Shown: positions 1 to 12,027, counted from the stretch's first letter. The stretch is 64,000 bases of DNA from Voacanga thouarsii (GCA_026120185.1 JANUWF010002432.1:1-64000), one strand, 5' to 3'. The notes: a model not told the origin generated them from the letters alone. A program made the numbers and translations.

Positions 1-1476
1 TTTCTAACAATTAAATTATTAATAAATCATTAATTTTACCTAATACCACCTAGGACTCTTCATCAAGTAAACTCTAGATTTTTTCTTAGCAAGATTTGAA
101 CCATCAACTTATTAGTACTTGTTTCTCGAAACATTAATTATTTTAAATATCAAATTAGGCTTAGCTTATAAACCTATTTATTTATTGTTTGGCCTTAAAG
201 CTTGGGACACTAGGATCATGGTGGCGAGTGAGTCGAGTTGTTTTAAAGTCGAGAAAGTGGATTTTGGCTTAAGTTTGATTGTGATTTGTTTTTGCCCATG
301 CGGGATTAGGTCAGGCTGTTGGAGACCTTTTATTGTGAGCAAGGATCGGGTAAGCTCCTGCATAAAACTTGATTGATGAAACATGTTTATTATGGCAAGC
401 TAAATGTAAAGTGCATGGACACTCGGTTTGCAAGGGCAATTGAGGATTACTTCTTTCCTATTTCGGACAAGCGAGTTTATTTGAAAATTAATAAGTAGAT
501 TTACTCAATTTCAAAACTCTTTCCAAAGCCGATTTTGACAAAGACTTTGGGACCCCTTAATTGCCATTTTCAAGTGGAGCGGTGTTTTGTTCATTTTATC
601 CCAAGTAGGAAATGTCGTTGAGTACCCAATAAGGGTGGAATACTAGGGCTAGTCTTTGAGGGGTTAGGGTAAGTCTCTCAATAGGTGGCCACCTCTAAGG
701 AGTGAGTCCTTCCTAGATAGGAAGTCGATCCGATGGAGTTGTCTTTGATCAGAGCTAGCGGTGTTCTCTTTTAGTCAAGTGAATGTGTGTTGGCGAGAAT
801 GGACACCCGGTTGTTGTTTTGGTATAGAGAATGAGGAGTATCTTGCCCAGTAGGCCGATCACCTACTTTTGTCGATCTGCGCTAAGTGTGGCATTCGTCA
901 GGCATTATGCACAAAGTGTGGCATGCGACCATGCGGTTATGGGGCCCAAAGTGTGGTAACCCATAATCATTTCTTTTGAGTGGTTAAATTTATTGATTAT
1001 TTGTGGTTGGAAAAGTCTAAACACCGCTCTTGCTTTTTGACTAATGTTTATTGCTTGCCAATGATCTCTTATAAAGAATTTTATACTTTGCATCCTGAAT
1101 CTGTTTTCTCTCGACACTTAAGCACACACGGACTTACTTGAGATTTCTGTCTCACCACCATTTTTACCATGATTTCGAGTCGATCCTGCTATGGGGATGA
1201 GTTGCTAGATAGTGCTTTGCTTTGGAAGATTTTCGATAATTATTTTGTGTAATGTTTTAGGGAGATGAGAGTGGATGAATTTTATTATGGATTTATTTCA
1301 GTTATTCTTGGATTTATTCTTGGACTTATTTTTGTGATGTAATAAATTTTAATTTTGAGTATTATTTTTTTTACTTCTTCCACTATTTTATTTGTGTGAC
1401 CTAGTTATAAAGACCCATTGTCCTTTGGATGAGGGCGATATCCCGACCCTGGTGGGCCTAGGTAACGGGTGTTACA
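1..1476 (+). repeat. 3' part of a family-1 Tekay-type LTR
   Basis: This stretch aligns by eye with the last 1.4 kb of the solo LTR at 13252-17525 and ends in the same GGGTGTTACA, the terminus of this family. Shared landmarks in order are a GTAAGCTCCTGCATAAA block near 350, three AAGTGTGG-type motifs between 880 and 960, a TTTCGAG acceptor-like site near 1178 and a TTATAAAG TATA-like box at 1406. The 5' part lies outside the window, so I cannot tell whether it is a solo LTR or belongs to an element. It is followed directly by an unrelated inverted pol fragment, not by a primer-binding site. Confidence 0.88.
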
Positions 1477-2160
1477 ATCGGTACTGCGGATGCGCACGTA
1501 CGTACTAAACTTCGAGACTCGACCACATTGATTCTTGAAACTTTCCACAAAAGACGAGACGTAAACCTTGGGTCTCGGTCGGATACGATACTTGAAGGTA
1601 CTCGAGACGGACTTTGACTATTTCGTGCGCATAGTGTACAGAGCCGACTTCTCCATGGAATCTCGTACATTCATCTGGTATGCAAAATGTGCCGACTTGG
1701 TCGGTCGATCCACTACTACCCATATGGCGTCCTTCGGGTCCTTGACATAGGAAGTCACGGTGACAAAATCCATGGTCACCTCCTCCGCACTCTATTTAGA
1801 TGTCTTGCAAAGGTTGTAATGACCCACTTCTTCTTGTGTTTTGCTTTGACTTTACGACGGGTGAGACATGTCGAGACATACTTGACCACATCCCACTTCA
1901 TTTTCGGGGCACTAATAGGCCCTTTTCGGATCTTGGTACATTTTGACTTCCTCTCGGATAAATGGCATACTTGCTCTTATGCGCCTCTTCCAAAATTTCT
2001 GTCCTTTAATTGATGCTCTCCAGGTGCACACTAGCCGATCCTTGAAATGCAAAACTCCGCCTCGTCTTGCCGAGAATTCACTGCCTTGCCGTTTATGCTC
2101 CTTGTCCTTGAAAAGGCGATATTCCGCGCTACTTTGAGCATCCACAATTTCCCCGCCTTA
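1477..2160 (-). pseudogene. Inverted Tekay integrase fragment
   Basis: On the minus strand this reads, with several frame changes, as the end of RNase H and the zinc-finger and core region of a chromovirus integrase. One frame (2145-1912) resembles the segment before the zinc finger, including KMYQDPKRAY. Another has a VSYPTETQGLRL stretch corresponding to the [12 protein letters not shown] block of intact relatives. It is heavily substituted and has no continuous ORF. Its 3' end abuts the plus-strand LTR end at 1476, so the two do not belong to one collinear element. Confidence 0.75.
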
Positions 2161-3238
2161 AATCCGGTGACAACTCGGGGTTGCTAACAACAATTCGGAT
2201 GGTTGTTTGAGCTGTCCCCTACCGAAGGTCTAGGGGGGGACAGAGGACTCAGGTGCTTAGGGGTTAATGTTCTCCATTTGGACAGGCGCTAGGCAAGTTT
2301 TTTTGGATGTTTCTGGTGGGTGGATAAGGTTCACACTGACTAGAGGGACAGATGATAGTGGGGCGGTAGGAATGGATGAATTTGATTCACAAAGTTGGGA
2401 AAAAGTAGGGGGGTTCAGATTGGGCAGCTCAATAGAGATGGACATGTCTGCCAAGCCTGCCCGAGGTAAAGCTGGTACAACCCCCTATTTGAGATCTTTT
2501 TTTCGGCGTCTGGTTTGGACCATTAGGTCTAGCCCCTCAACACCAAGAGAGAGAGGAATATATCCAAACGGATAAATGGAAGAAGACAAGCTACTAGAAT
2601 AAGATAATGATATCTAGGGTTAGGTAAACTAACTACCTGACTGACATGGAAAGAAGCTGCGGGGGAGAGAGGTTATAGGACAAGAAGGAGGTAGGTCAGT
2701 TGAATTTGAAATTTAGTATAACACCTAGGCAGATTACAGCTCCTGAGAAGACAGCAATGAGGGCCTGACAAACTGGTATTCACATGAAAGTAGTGGTTGA
2801 TGAAGATCAAAGAGTCTTTTTTGATGGCATATCAGAAGACCTGGACGTAATGGATCAGCCCCTACAATCAGCCAACAAGCTTCTAGGCAACTAATTAACA
2901 TATAACAGCACAACAGGAGGATATTATTAGTAGGGATACCAGGCACTTATAGGAGAGAAAAGGAATAAAACTTGGAAAAAAGAAGAAGGATAGAAGAATA
3001 GAAGAAACACCAACCCAGCTGCGATCAAGCAGGACCTATAGTGCATATGGCATTAGCATAACTAAGAGATAAATGAACTAAGACCCATCAGACTGTCCAG
3101 TGTTCATAATCGGGTAGGCTAGAGAAACAGCATTATAGAATACAAGCACATACAGTGTAGCTACACAGTGAACAAAACCATATAAGAAGAAATGGAGGGT
3201 AACTAACCAGCAAGGGATATGTTAATATTCACTGCAAC
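2161..3238. other. Unrecognised interval before element A protease
   Basis: About 1.1 kb that I cannot assign. It sits where element A would be expected to carry gag, but I see no zinc knuckle and no Retrotrans_gag-like sequence in any frame. One plus-strand ORF (2267-2575, 102 codons) has no recognisable family. The base composition, with runs such as GGGGGGG and purine-rich tracts, differs from the flanking elements. It may be very decayed gag, a gag from an unfamiliar lineage, or unrelated filler DNA left by a rearrangement. Confidence 0.4.
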
Positions 3239-3676
3239 ATGAAGATCAGCCATGGAGATCAAGAACGAGAAGTGAACTCAAGGGAGTTTGAGAGCTACTC
3301 TCTCTACACTTCTTTCTCTACTTCTTTGCTGCATTATCCTCAATATATCATTGATCTTAACCCCCTTTCTATCCAAGGTTGTCTTGTTAATGTTCTGATA
3401 GATCCAGGATCCATACACTCTTATGTTAGTAAAGTATGTGCTTTACGTCTGGGTTGGGAAGGAAAGGAGCTATCTTATACCCTAGTATTTAGTTCCCCCT
3501 TGGGAAAGGTGGTGGAAGCAGGTAAGAAAATGGGAAGTTGTGGAGTTGAGGTAGGGAAGGAGATTATGGAGGCCGACCTTATAATCCTACCCATTGATGA
3601 TTATGACTTGATCTTGGGCATGGACTGGTTGTCGAAACACAAAGCTCATGTGGACTGCAAGATCAAAACGGTGTAG
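3239..3676 (+). pseudogene. Element A: Ty3/gypsy aspartic protease
   Basis: A retropepsin-like domain that would cleave the Gag-Pol polyprotein in virus-like particles. The catalytic block is LIDPGS around residues 53-58 (a DPG variant of DTG that I recognise from plant chromoviruses), followed by HSYVS and the C-terminal hydrophobic LILGMDWL near residues 118-125. The frame ends at TAG 3674-3676. The next segment is in the same frame, and related copies have Gln there, so this is a CAG-to-TAG nonsense mutation and not a natural end. No gag is fused upstream; the annotated Met is only the first in the open frame. Confidence 0.85.
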
Positions 3677-3679
3677 TTT

Positions 3680-5548
3680 GTGAGACCTAGACGGGATGTA
3701 ATTGAATTCAACGGCAAGCGAACGAAGGAACTGAAATTTCTTATTGCTGGTGCTAAAGCCCGGAAGTTACTCAAGAAAGGATGTACGGGATATTTTGCGT
3801 ACCTCCTGAACAAACCTAAGGACCAGTGTACCTTGGAAAGTACGGAGGTAGTAAAAGACTTTTCGGATGTTTTCCCTGCTGAGCTCACTTTCCTACCCCC
3901 TGAGCAGGAAGTTGAGTTCACTGTGGATTTGATTTCCGGAGCGGAACCGGTGTCAAGAACCCCCTACCGAATGGCACTGACGGAGCTGAAGGAGTTAAAG
4001 GAGCAATTGGAGGAATTGCTAAGGCAAGGCTACATTCGGCCGAGTACGTCACCGTGGGAAGCCCCGGTGTTGTTTGTCAAGAAGAAAGATGGTACCTTGA
4101 GGTTATGTATCGACTATCGGGGACTGAACAATCTAACGATCAAGAATAAATACCCTCTACCCTTGATCGATGAGTATTTTGACCAACTGCAAGGCGCCGC
4201 TTGCTTTTCGAAGTTGGACCTATGGCAAGGATACTACCAGGTGAGGATCAAAGAAGAAGACATTCCTAAGACTGCATTCAACACGTGGTATGGCCACTAC
4301 GAATTTGTAGTAATGCCGTTCGGTGTAACCAACGCACCGGCAGTATTCATGGATTTGATGCATCGCATTTTCCAACCATACCTGGATAAGTTCGTGGTTA
4401 TATTCATCGATGACATTTTAATCTACTCCAAAAATCCGGAGGACCACGCGGAGCATTTAAGATTGGTCCTAGAGAAGCTGAGGGAATTTAAGCTTTACGC
4501 CAAGTTCAGTAAGTATGAGTTTTGGCTGAGCTCGGTGTCTTTCCTTGGTCACGTGATATCTAAAGTAGGGATCAAAGTGGACCCTGCCAAGGTGGAAGCC
4601 GTAGCTAACTGGAAACAACTGGAGAACATTACCGAGATACGAAGTTTCCTTGGGTTGGCTGGGTACTATCGGCGTTTCATTAAAAATTTCTCTACTCTGG
4701 CTTCACCAATGATGCGACTATTGAAGAAGGATGTCGCTTTTGCTTGGAGTGAGAAGTTCAAAAAGAGCTTCCAAGAACTTAAGAGGAGGTTGATTTCAGC
4801 ACCCGTGCTGAGTCTGCCTGAGGCTGGTAAGCCCTATGCACTCTATACAGATGCATCTAAGGAAGGACTAGGAGCTGTGCTGATGCAGGAAGGGAAAGTC
4901 ATAGCTTATGCATCTAGGAAGCTAAAGCTGCACGAAGCTAATTATCCCACGCATGACCTGGAACTAGCAGCTATAGTGTTCGCCTTGAAGAAAGGGCGAC
5001 ATTACTTGTACGGTGTGCAATACGAAGTTTTCACTGACCATAAGAGTTTGAAGTACATCTTCATGCAAAAGGACTTGAATCTCCGGCAGCGTAGATGGAT
5101 GGAGTTCCTGGAAGAGTATAAGTGCCCTATTAACTATCATCCGGGTAGAGCGAATGTGGTAGCAGACGCTCTAAGTCGGAAGGTGAAAATGGCACACTTG
5201 AGAATACAGGAGGTGTCGGCAGTCCAGGATACCCTGGAGAAAGAGGCGCAAGTGCAAGAGAGGAAGATCTGTGTGAGCAACTTGACCCTGAAACCCGATC
5301 TGGACCAGGAAATTGTATCAGGTCTACAGGGCCGTGCAGAATTTCAAACTTTCAAGGGGAAAGAGATCGTGAGAAGAGGAAGCGATTTCCGGACTGATGA
5401 GAATGGGGTATTATACTTTCGAGACCGGATTTGTGTACCGGACATCCAAGACTTAAGGAAGAGGATATTGGACGAAGCGTACAAGAGCAAATATACCATA
5501 CATCCTGGGGAGGGAAAGATGTACGAAGACTTGAAGAGGAAATATTAG
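3680..5548 (+). pseudogene. Element A: reverse transcriptase and RNase H
   Basis: A 622-codon open segment, the longest in the window. The reverse transcriptase spans roughly residues 105-290, with SKLDL (Asp180) and the catalytic FIDD at 242-245. The RNase H domain covers about 385-500, with TDASKEGLG (Asp391), HDLELA (Glu428), FTDHKSL (Asp453) and VADALSR. This copies element RNA into cDNA and removes the RNA strand. The sequence type ([34 protein letters not shown]) is that of plant chromoviruses, Tekay/Del group. LDLWQGY has Trp where other copies here have Arg. The frame ends at a TAG (5546) where relatives have Trp. Confidence 0.93.
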
Positions 5549-6747
5549 TGGGCAGGAATGAAGAAGGATGTAGTTCAGCATGTCTCATCCTTCCTGACGT
5601 GCCAGAAGGTTAAAATGGAACATAAGAAGTCTGCAGGGTTACTGCAACCGTTACCGATTCCCGAATGGAAATGGGAAGAGGTGACCATGGACTTTGTGAC
5701 TGGCCTTCCGATGACCAAGTCACACAAAGATGCGATCTGGGTGGTAGTGGACCGATTGACCAAGACAGCGCACTTCATACTGGTAAACGTAAGGGACTCG
5801 ATGGAAAAGTTGGCTCAGACATATACCCGAGAAATTGTAAGGTTGAATGGTGTACCATCGAGCATTGGGTCGGATAGGGACCCTAGATTCACTTCAAGGT
5901 TCTGGGGTAAGTTCCAGGAGTCCTTGGGCACGACCTTGAAATTCAGCACCTCTGCGCATCCGCAGACAAACGGTCAATCTGAAAGAGTCATTCAGATACT
6001 GGAAAACATGCTCCGAGCATGTATCTTGGATTTTGGAGATAAGTAGATTGAGTCTTTACTGCATGCGGAGTTAGCATATAACAATAGCTATCAGGCGTTG
6101 ATCGGAATGGCGCTGTACGAAGCATTGTATGGGCGAAAATGCCAAGTACCGATATACTAGGGATGGACAGAAGAGGGGAACGTTAAGAAGACTGGTGAAG
6201 TATGCATTCAGGATATGACGGACAAAGTCAAGGTAATCCGAGAAAGACTAAGAGCAGCGCAAAGCAGACAGAAAAGCTATGCAGACTCTAGGAGAAAAGA
6301 ACTGGAGTTCTAAGTAGGTGACCGTGCATTCTTGAAGTTGACTCCTAGTAGAGGAATCCTGAAACATCCAAGAGGAGGGAAGTTGAGTCCTAGGTATTTG
6401 GGACCGTTCCTGATGTTGGAGAAAGTTGGACCGGTTGCCTACCAATTGGATCTACCTGATGGTCTAACCGGGATGCATAATGTATTCCATGTCTCTTAGT
6501 TAAAGAGGTACAACCCTGATCCGAGTCATGTACTCAATGAGGAACCGTTGGAGTTGCAACCAAATCTGAGTTATGTGGAGAGACCCGTCAAGATCTTGGA
6601 GCGGAGTATTAAGACGCTTCGAAACAAGCAGATACCTATGGTGAAGATACTTTGGGATCATCATGGAGCACACAAGATGCAACGTGGGAAACGGAGGAAT
6701 GGTTAAGACGGAAGTATCCGGATATGCTTGAAGGGTATGCAATCTGA
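5549..6747 (+). pseudogene. Element A: integrase and chromodomain
   Basis: Continues the frame of the RT segment. The core starts with TMDFVTGLP (first Asp), then SDRDPRF (second Asp) and QSERVIQ (Glu), so the DDE triad is intact. The zinc finger has lost its third ligand: SFLTC replaces the CLTC type. Downstream are NVFHVS and the chromodomain-like end (RPVKILERSIKTLRNKQIPMVKILWDHH). Stops interrupt at 6044 (TAG), 6158 (TAG), 6311 (TAA) and 6497 (TAG), each one transition away from the Trp or Gln found in relatives. A small indel near 6665 shifts the frame inside the chromodomain. The chromodomain is thought to guide integration into heterochromatin. Confidence 0.88.
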
Positions 6748-6768
6748 ATTTCGGGACGAAATTTTCTT

Positions 6769-6781
6769 AAGGGGGAGGGGA
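6769..6781 (+). promoter_or_regulatory. Element A polypurine tract
   Basis: A purine run (AAGGGGGAGGGGA) immediately before the TGTAATACCCC start of the 3' LTR. This is the expected position and composition of the primer for plus-strand cDNA synthesis. Confidence 0.8.
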
Positions 6782-9700
6782 TGTAATACCCCGCCCAAAA
6801 CCACCTTTGACTATGGGGAAAAGTCATGCATTGCATAGCATTTTGCATCTTATGTGGTAGCTTAGAATTATTTTATTTGCATAGATGCATGTGAATTTTT
6901 CCGTTGCTCTTGCATTTGAATTAATTGATGTGAAATAGTTGTGTTGTTAAAGATTTAGATAAGGGAGGTTTGGTCGAAGATTTGGAAGGATGAGTATTGA
7001 GGGGTGGTGAGAAATGATTGTAGAAAAAATTAGTATTGGAGTTGTTTTGGAATAGCGGGGAGGTTGGTGATTTCTTTTGGTGACTCGAGTTCAAATCCTA
7101 CCTTTTGTGAAGTTAGTTTCTCTTCTTGAAAATTCCTTTCCTTAGAGTTTCCATGTCTTGGCCGAAAAAGATCTAGCAAACCTAGAGAAATTTTAGTGTC
7201 ATTATTCCAAGGAAATAAGTCTCTATATTTATTTCCTAAATTTAAGGACCTTGATGTGAATAAAGTTCACTTTTAATTTTCAGCTTTTATTCCTTAGGAT
7301 TTTCGAAAAACCCCTAGCTAATAATTAAAATTTCAGCTTGAATTTAGCTAGATAGATCTTGCCATGGATAGTTGGAATTAATGAATCATTTTTCTAGTAG
7401 GAAACCTTATTGATTTTAACCCTAGAACCTAAGCTAAAAATCTGGAAAAAATTTCCAGCAAGTGCCGCCACTTCTTAGTGGAATTTTAGCTCAACTTAAA
7501 CTCTTCCAAAGCTAGGAAATCTTATCCTAAGTCCCTTAGTAAATTAGACTTTTATTTCTATCCTAATTCAACTAGGATTTTCTTCCTTATCCTAGCAGAA
7601 TTTCGGCAGCTTTGTGTCAACACAAGCTGTCCGAAATTCCAGCACTCCTTAAGTGCCTCCTTAAGTGCAATCTAACTCTCCAAACCCTAGCTCAAAACAC
7701 CTAAATACTCCTCCTCAATTCAGATTACCTTAGCTGCACAAAACCAGAATTTTATCTTCACAAAACTACAGAAATTCGGCCAGCTTAGGAACCAGAATTT
7801 TCTACAGCTTTGTACAGGAAATTTCGGCCAGCTTTTGTTCTCCTATTCCAACCGAAATTCTGCACACACAACACACCAAAAAACCCCAGCTGATCAAGCT
7901 AATTTCTACGCCTAAAACCCTCATTGTTTCTCTGAAAATTTCAGCTGAACTACAGCAAAAACAATCCAGAAATTCTTCCTCTTCTATTCAGAAATTTCTC
8001 ACAGCACATAAGGCCATCTTGCACAGAATTTTAGTCTCCAAAGCCTTCTCAAACTCTTCCTTGTTTGGCCCAAAATTCTGAACACAATCAGCCCTTCTCT
8101 TGACCAATATTTCGGCCAGCACAAGGGAGCAAATTGCAAATTATTTTCTTCCCTTAAACTCACCTAAATTCGGCAGCAAGGAGAGACATCACAAGCTGCA
8201 ATTTTCGCCCTTGCTGTCCAAGAAGCCTAAAGCCATTAGAAGTCTTTCTAAACATCACCATCTAACCCTAAACTAATCCTCTCTAACTTTAAATCATAGA
8301 AGCCGTCTATCCTCTCCATTCTACACAAAAATTCCAGCAAGAACTCCACAGCAAATTTTCGAAAACCTTAAGAACAACACCTAGCAAAAATCGATCACCC
8401 TCCAAGGTAAGCAAAAACCATCTCAACTTCTTGATTCCTTTCTTCCATCAATTCTCTTCCTTTTCTTCTTTGGAATCACGCCATCTCAAGGCTGATTTCA
8501 TCTCTTTATGCATTCTCGGTCATAAGGAAGGAAAAAGGAGACAACTTTTCTCTTCTAATCCAACGAACTCGGGATAATCACCATAGGAGCATCGGGATCT
8601 TGCTACCCGGTTGTTGTAAGGTACGGAAATACTTACCCTTAATGCCGGAATTAAGGTTTAAGGTAGTAGATGATGTCTATTACCTTGTTGAATATATGGT
8701 CATAGTATATGATCTTAGGGGATTGTGAATTGTTATGGAAATAAATGAGTTTGGCACATGTTCGAATTAGTTGAAGCCCTGATCATGATATTATATGGTT
8801 TAGATCAGGAGGATAATTGAGGAAAGCAAGCTGTGAATTTATCTCGTTTATCTGAGGCATATCAAGTAAGTCCTTGCATAAACTCTTTTGTTAAATGTTG
8901 TGATGGCAAGTCTATGTTGTGAAGCTTTGTAAAGCTATTGTTGAACTATGTTTGCTTGGGTTGTAAACGTGGCTATTTATTCTTTAAACGATTTTGTCGA
9001 ACTAATGATTTTATCAAGAAAACTCTTCTTTTCCTTAAATTTTTAGAAATCTCTTTTAAAGAAAACCACATTTTACAAAGCCAAGGTTTGGAAATATTGT
9101 GAATCAGGAATTGACGGATATGTTCGTTGAGTACTCAATAAGGGTAGGCTAACAATACTAGTCTTGGAGGGCTAGAGTAAGTCTTTTGGCAGGAGGCCAC
9201 CTCCAGAAGATAAGCTTTGCTTGAAAAGGCGACAGTATTGGTTGGTTAGACCGGTCCGAGCTAGCATTTGTACCTGGTAAGGTATTATTTTTTTTCTTGG
9301 CATGGACACTCGGATGGTTTTGTTGGGTGTAGAGAAGGAGGAGTATCTCACCAGGTAAGCTGTACACTCACCTTGATCAGAACGCCTAACGTGTGGTAAT
9401 CTGGTCTGGACAAGGTGCACAAAGTGTGGTGCCTTGGCCATTTTGTTCTCATGGAGCCCAACGTGTGGTGACATGACTGTTTATTCGAGTAGATGATTGT
9501 TTTGTGTAAAGTATGATTATGGAAAAACCCACTCTTTGCGAAAGAGAAATTATTTATGACTTGCCAAATATTTCTACAAATGTTTTCCACTTTGCATACA
9601 CGTACAGTTTTAAACACCATGTGCACACACAGGACTTACTGAGATTTATTCTCACACTATTTTACATCATGTTTTTAGGAGATAGACTGTGCTGAGTCAG

Positions 9701-9964
9701 CGGGGCATTGATAGTTGAAGCTTTTCTAATTATTGTCATCTTTGCTTAGGAGACATTTGTTGTTTAAGCTGTTGAACGCTTAATTATTTTTATTTCGTTT
9801 TGCTCCAAGTTGAGCCTGATGTAATAAGAGTATTTCCTTATTTATCTAAGTTGAATCTCTTGGAGGTTGCCTTTGTATTTTATACCTCGTTTTAAAGACC
9901 CCATGTCCTATGGGATGGGGCAACATCGCCGCCCTTTTAGGGTACGTAGTCGTGGGGTGTTATA
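6782..9964 (+). repeat. Family-2 Tekay LTR (3' LTR of element A)
   Basis: A 3,183-bp LTR running from TGTAATACCCC to GGGGTGTTATA; the terminal inverted repeats match, with CA decayed to TA at the 3' end. It is clearly diverged from family 1 but keeps the same order of landmarks: a tRNA-like A/B-box module at about 7048-7099, a donor-like AAG/GTAAGC at 8404-8412, a CAA/GTAAGTCCTTGCATAA block near 8864, three ACGTGTGG/AAGTGTGG motifs at 9385-9475, an acceptor-like TTTTTAG/G at 9672-9679 and TTTAAAGACC near 9890. It contains no significant coding frame. The 5' LTR of element A is not in the window. Its right end abuts a copia fragment, which suggests insertion into that copia element. Confidence 0.87.
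7048..7099 (+). other. tRNA-like A/B-box module in the family-2 LTR
   Basis: TGGAATAGCGG at 7048 fits the pol III A-box pattern TRGYNNARNNG, and GTTCAAATC at 7089 fits the B-box pattern GWTCRANNC; they start 41 nt apart. The module is 267 bp into the LTR, nearly the same place as in family 1 (about 254 bp). No cloverleaf is evident. Confidence 0.45.
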
Positions 9965-10702
9965 TGCCATCACTAGATGTGAAACCCTCAGGTTGTGTCA
10001 TATTTCCTCAGTTAGATTTCCATTTAGGAAAGCTGTTTACACACCCATTTGCCAAATCTCATAATCATAATGAGCAGCAATGGCTAGGAGTATCCTGATG
10101 GATTTTAACATGGCTACTGGTGCGAAAGTTTTGTCATAGTCAATACCATGTTGTTGACGATAACCCTTCGCCACTAGTCGTGTTTTATAGGTAACTACAT
10201 TACCATTGATGTTCGTTTTCTTCTTAAAAACCCACTTGCACCCAATAGGTTTAATTCCTTTGGGTGGATTAACCAAATTCCATACTTTATTGTCATACAT
10301 GGAATCCATCTCTGACTTCATGGCCTTAAGCCATTTGCCAGATTCTGAACTGTTCAGAACATCCTTGTAGGTAGTAGGCTCATCTTCATCTATGAGTAAT
10401 ACGTCATTGTGGTCGCTGATGAGAAATTCATATCTCTCAGGTGCCACAAGTATCCTACTAGACCTACGAGGTTCTTCTGTAGTAGAAGGTTCATCAATTC
10501 TCTCAATAGATGAGGGATCAGACAGTTGATCTGTGCTTGTTTGATCTTCTTGAACTTCACTAAGTTTTATTTTACTCCCACTGTCCCCTTTGAGTATGTG
10601 CTCCTTCTCTAAGAAGACGACATGTTTCGAAACAAATACTTTGTTTTCAGAGGGTAGGTAGAAGTAATATCCAAACGATTCTTTTGGATATTCTACAAAC
10701 AA
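9965..10702 (-). pseudogene. Minus-strand copia: reverse transcriptase, N-terminal part
   Basis: The open frame at 10702-10037 (221 codons) is the integrase-RT linker and start of a Ty1/copia RT of TNT1-94 type: RRSSRI, then ESGKWLKAMKSEMDSM, KPIGCKWVFKKK and RLVAKGYRQQHGIDYDKTFAPVA. Homology with the plus-strand copia at 34130-34270 continues past the ORF stop to base 9965, where it meets the element A LTR exactly. The YVDD catalytic box and RNase H are therefore missing. QMGV replaces the [11 protein letters not shown] motif, removing one RT aspartate. The matching 5' half of this element is at 28938-29565. Confidence 0.88.
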
Positions 10703-11446
10703 ACACTTGTCAGACTTACTATCAAGTTTGTCTGACTATGGCCTTTTGACAAAGGCAGGACAACCCCATACTCTTAAGTGAGATAACTTTGGCTTCTTAC
10801 CAAAGAACATCTCAAATGGGGTAGAATCAATCGATTTTGTCAAAACCCTGTTTAATATATAAATAGAAGTCTCTAGTGCATACCCCCAAAATGATTTTGG
10901 TGGGTCTATAGAGGCCATCATGCCCGTACCATGTCTAGAAGGGTTCCATTCCTTCTCTTAGATACATCATTATGTTGAGGTGTATGTGGTAGAGTCCATT
11001 GAGATAATATCCCACTATCTTTAAGATAACTCAGAAACTTTTGGCTCAAGTGTTCTCTTCCTCGATCAGATCTTAAGGTCTTAATACTTTTGCCAAGTTG
11101 TTTCTCTATTTCATTCTTGAAGTCTTTGGACTTTTCAAAGGCCTCAGATTTGTATTTCATTAAATACAAATACTCGTATCGTGAGAAATCATCGATAAAG
11201 GTTATGAAATAGTTATAACCTCCTTTTGCTTGTATTGATATTGGGCCATATACATCAGAATGTATGAGTTCTAATAACTCCTTGGCCCGTTCTCCTTTTC
11301 CTGAAAAAGGAGTTTTAGCCATTTTACCTAGTAAACAAGACTCGTATGTGCCATATGATTCATAATCAAATGACCCTAAGTCACAAAGCTTGTGTAACTT
11401 AGAAATACGATTTTCGTTTACATGGCCTAAATGACAATGCCATAAG
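10703..11446 (-). pseudogene. Minus-strand copia: integrase
   Basis: Two open frames, 11322-10918 and 10921-10736, give the integrase core: LELIHSDVYGP (first Asp), TLRSDRGREH (second Asp), then a decayed NDVSKRRNGTLLDMVRA where Glu is expected (Lys here), followed by SFWGYALETSIYILNR and TPFEMFFGKKPKLSHLRVWGC. A short part of the pre-integrase zinc region reaches 11446, after which viral sequence starts abruptly. Because the catalytic Glu is lost, the copy could not integrate even if translated. Confidence 0.88.
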
Positions 11447-11652
11447 GAGGTTTTCTAAAAGCCATGGAAAACCTTTTACAATAGATGAAAAATGAACCCT
11501 CTGAACCGTCTGCAAAATAGTCCTCTGAAGACACTCCTCCAGATGATCAAAACGACGACGAAGAAGAATTTGAAGAAGAAGATTATTTTTTCGAATGAAA
11601 AAAAAGAAAAAAAAGAAAAAAAGAAAAAAATTAAAATTAAAATGTAAAAAAA

Positions 11653-11880
11653 TGACATCACAAGTGACATCAGCATGACATCATTGGTGACATCACAAGT
11701 GACATCAATATGACATCACAAGTGACATCAGCAAGACATCAACAAAACTGCTGACATTACCCATGACATCAGCAAAAAATATCTATAAATATAGACCTCA
11801 TACTCCACACAACACACACTTAGTAATAGATATTCACACAACTCTCCAAGAGTACTCTCCCTCTCCCAGTGGTTAGAATT
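11653..11880 (+). promoter_or_regulatory. Pararetroviral promoter, copy a
   Basis: An array of at least seven TGACATCA/TGACATTA motifs (11653-11775), then a TATA box, TATAAAT, at 11784-11790, with ACACAACACACACTTAG just downstream. The layout resembles the full-length-transcript (35S-type) promoter of Caulimoviridae. TGACATCA differs by one transition from TGACGTCA, a bZIP/TGA-factor core. The same block recurs at 12361 and 24355. Confidence 0.72.
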
Positions 11881-11965
11881 CCCTTTCTAACTTTCAATAT
11901 TTGTAATAGTATTTTCATTTATGTAATTTTGCTTTCTATTATAATAAATCTATTTTCTGTACTTT

Positions 11966-12023
11966 TTCTTCTTCTTCTTCTTCTTCTTCTTCTTCTTCTT
12001 CTTCTTCTTCTTCTTCTTCTTCT
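11966..12023 (+). repeat. (CTT)n microsatellite
   Basis: About 58 bp of CTT repeats in the viral downstream region. The equivalent tract at 24667-24690 is less than half as long, so the two copies have diverged by slippage. Confidence 0.9.
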
Positions 12024-12027
12024 ACTT

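Noticed and set aside
2267..2575. 102-codon ORF as a real gene
   Set aside because: No known family, no second copy in the window and no conserved neighbour; left as an unassigned interval.
9158..9626. Minus-strand ORFs of 69-100 codons in the family-2 LTR
   Set aside because: Antisense readings of LTR sequence, disrupted in the family-1 LTRs, with no protein character.
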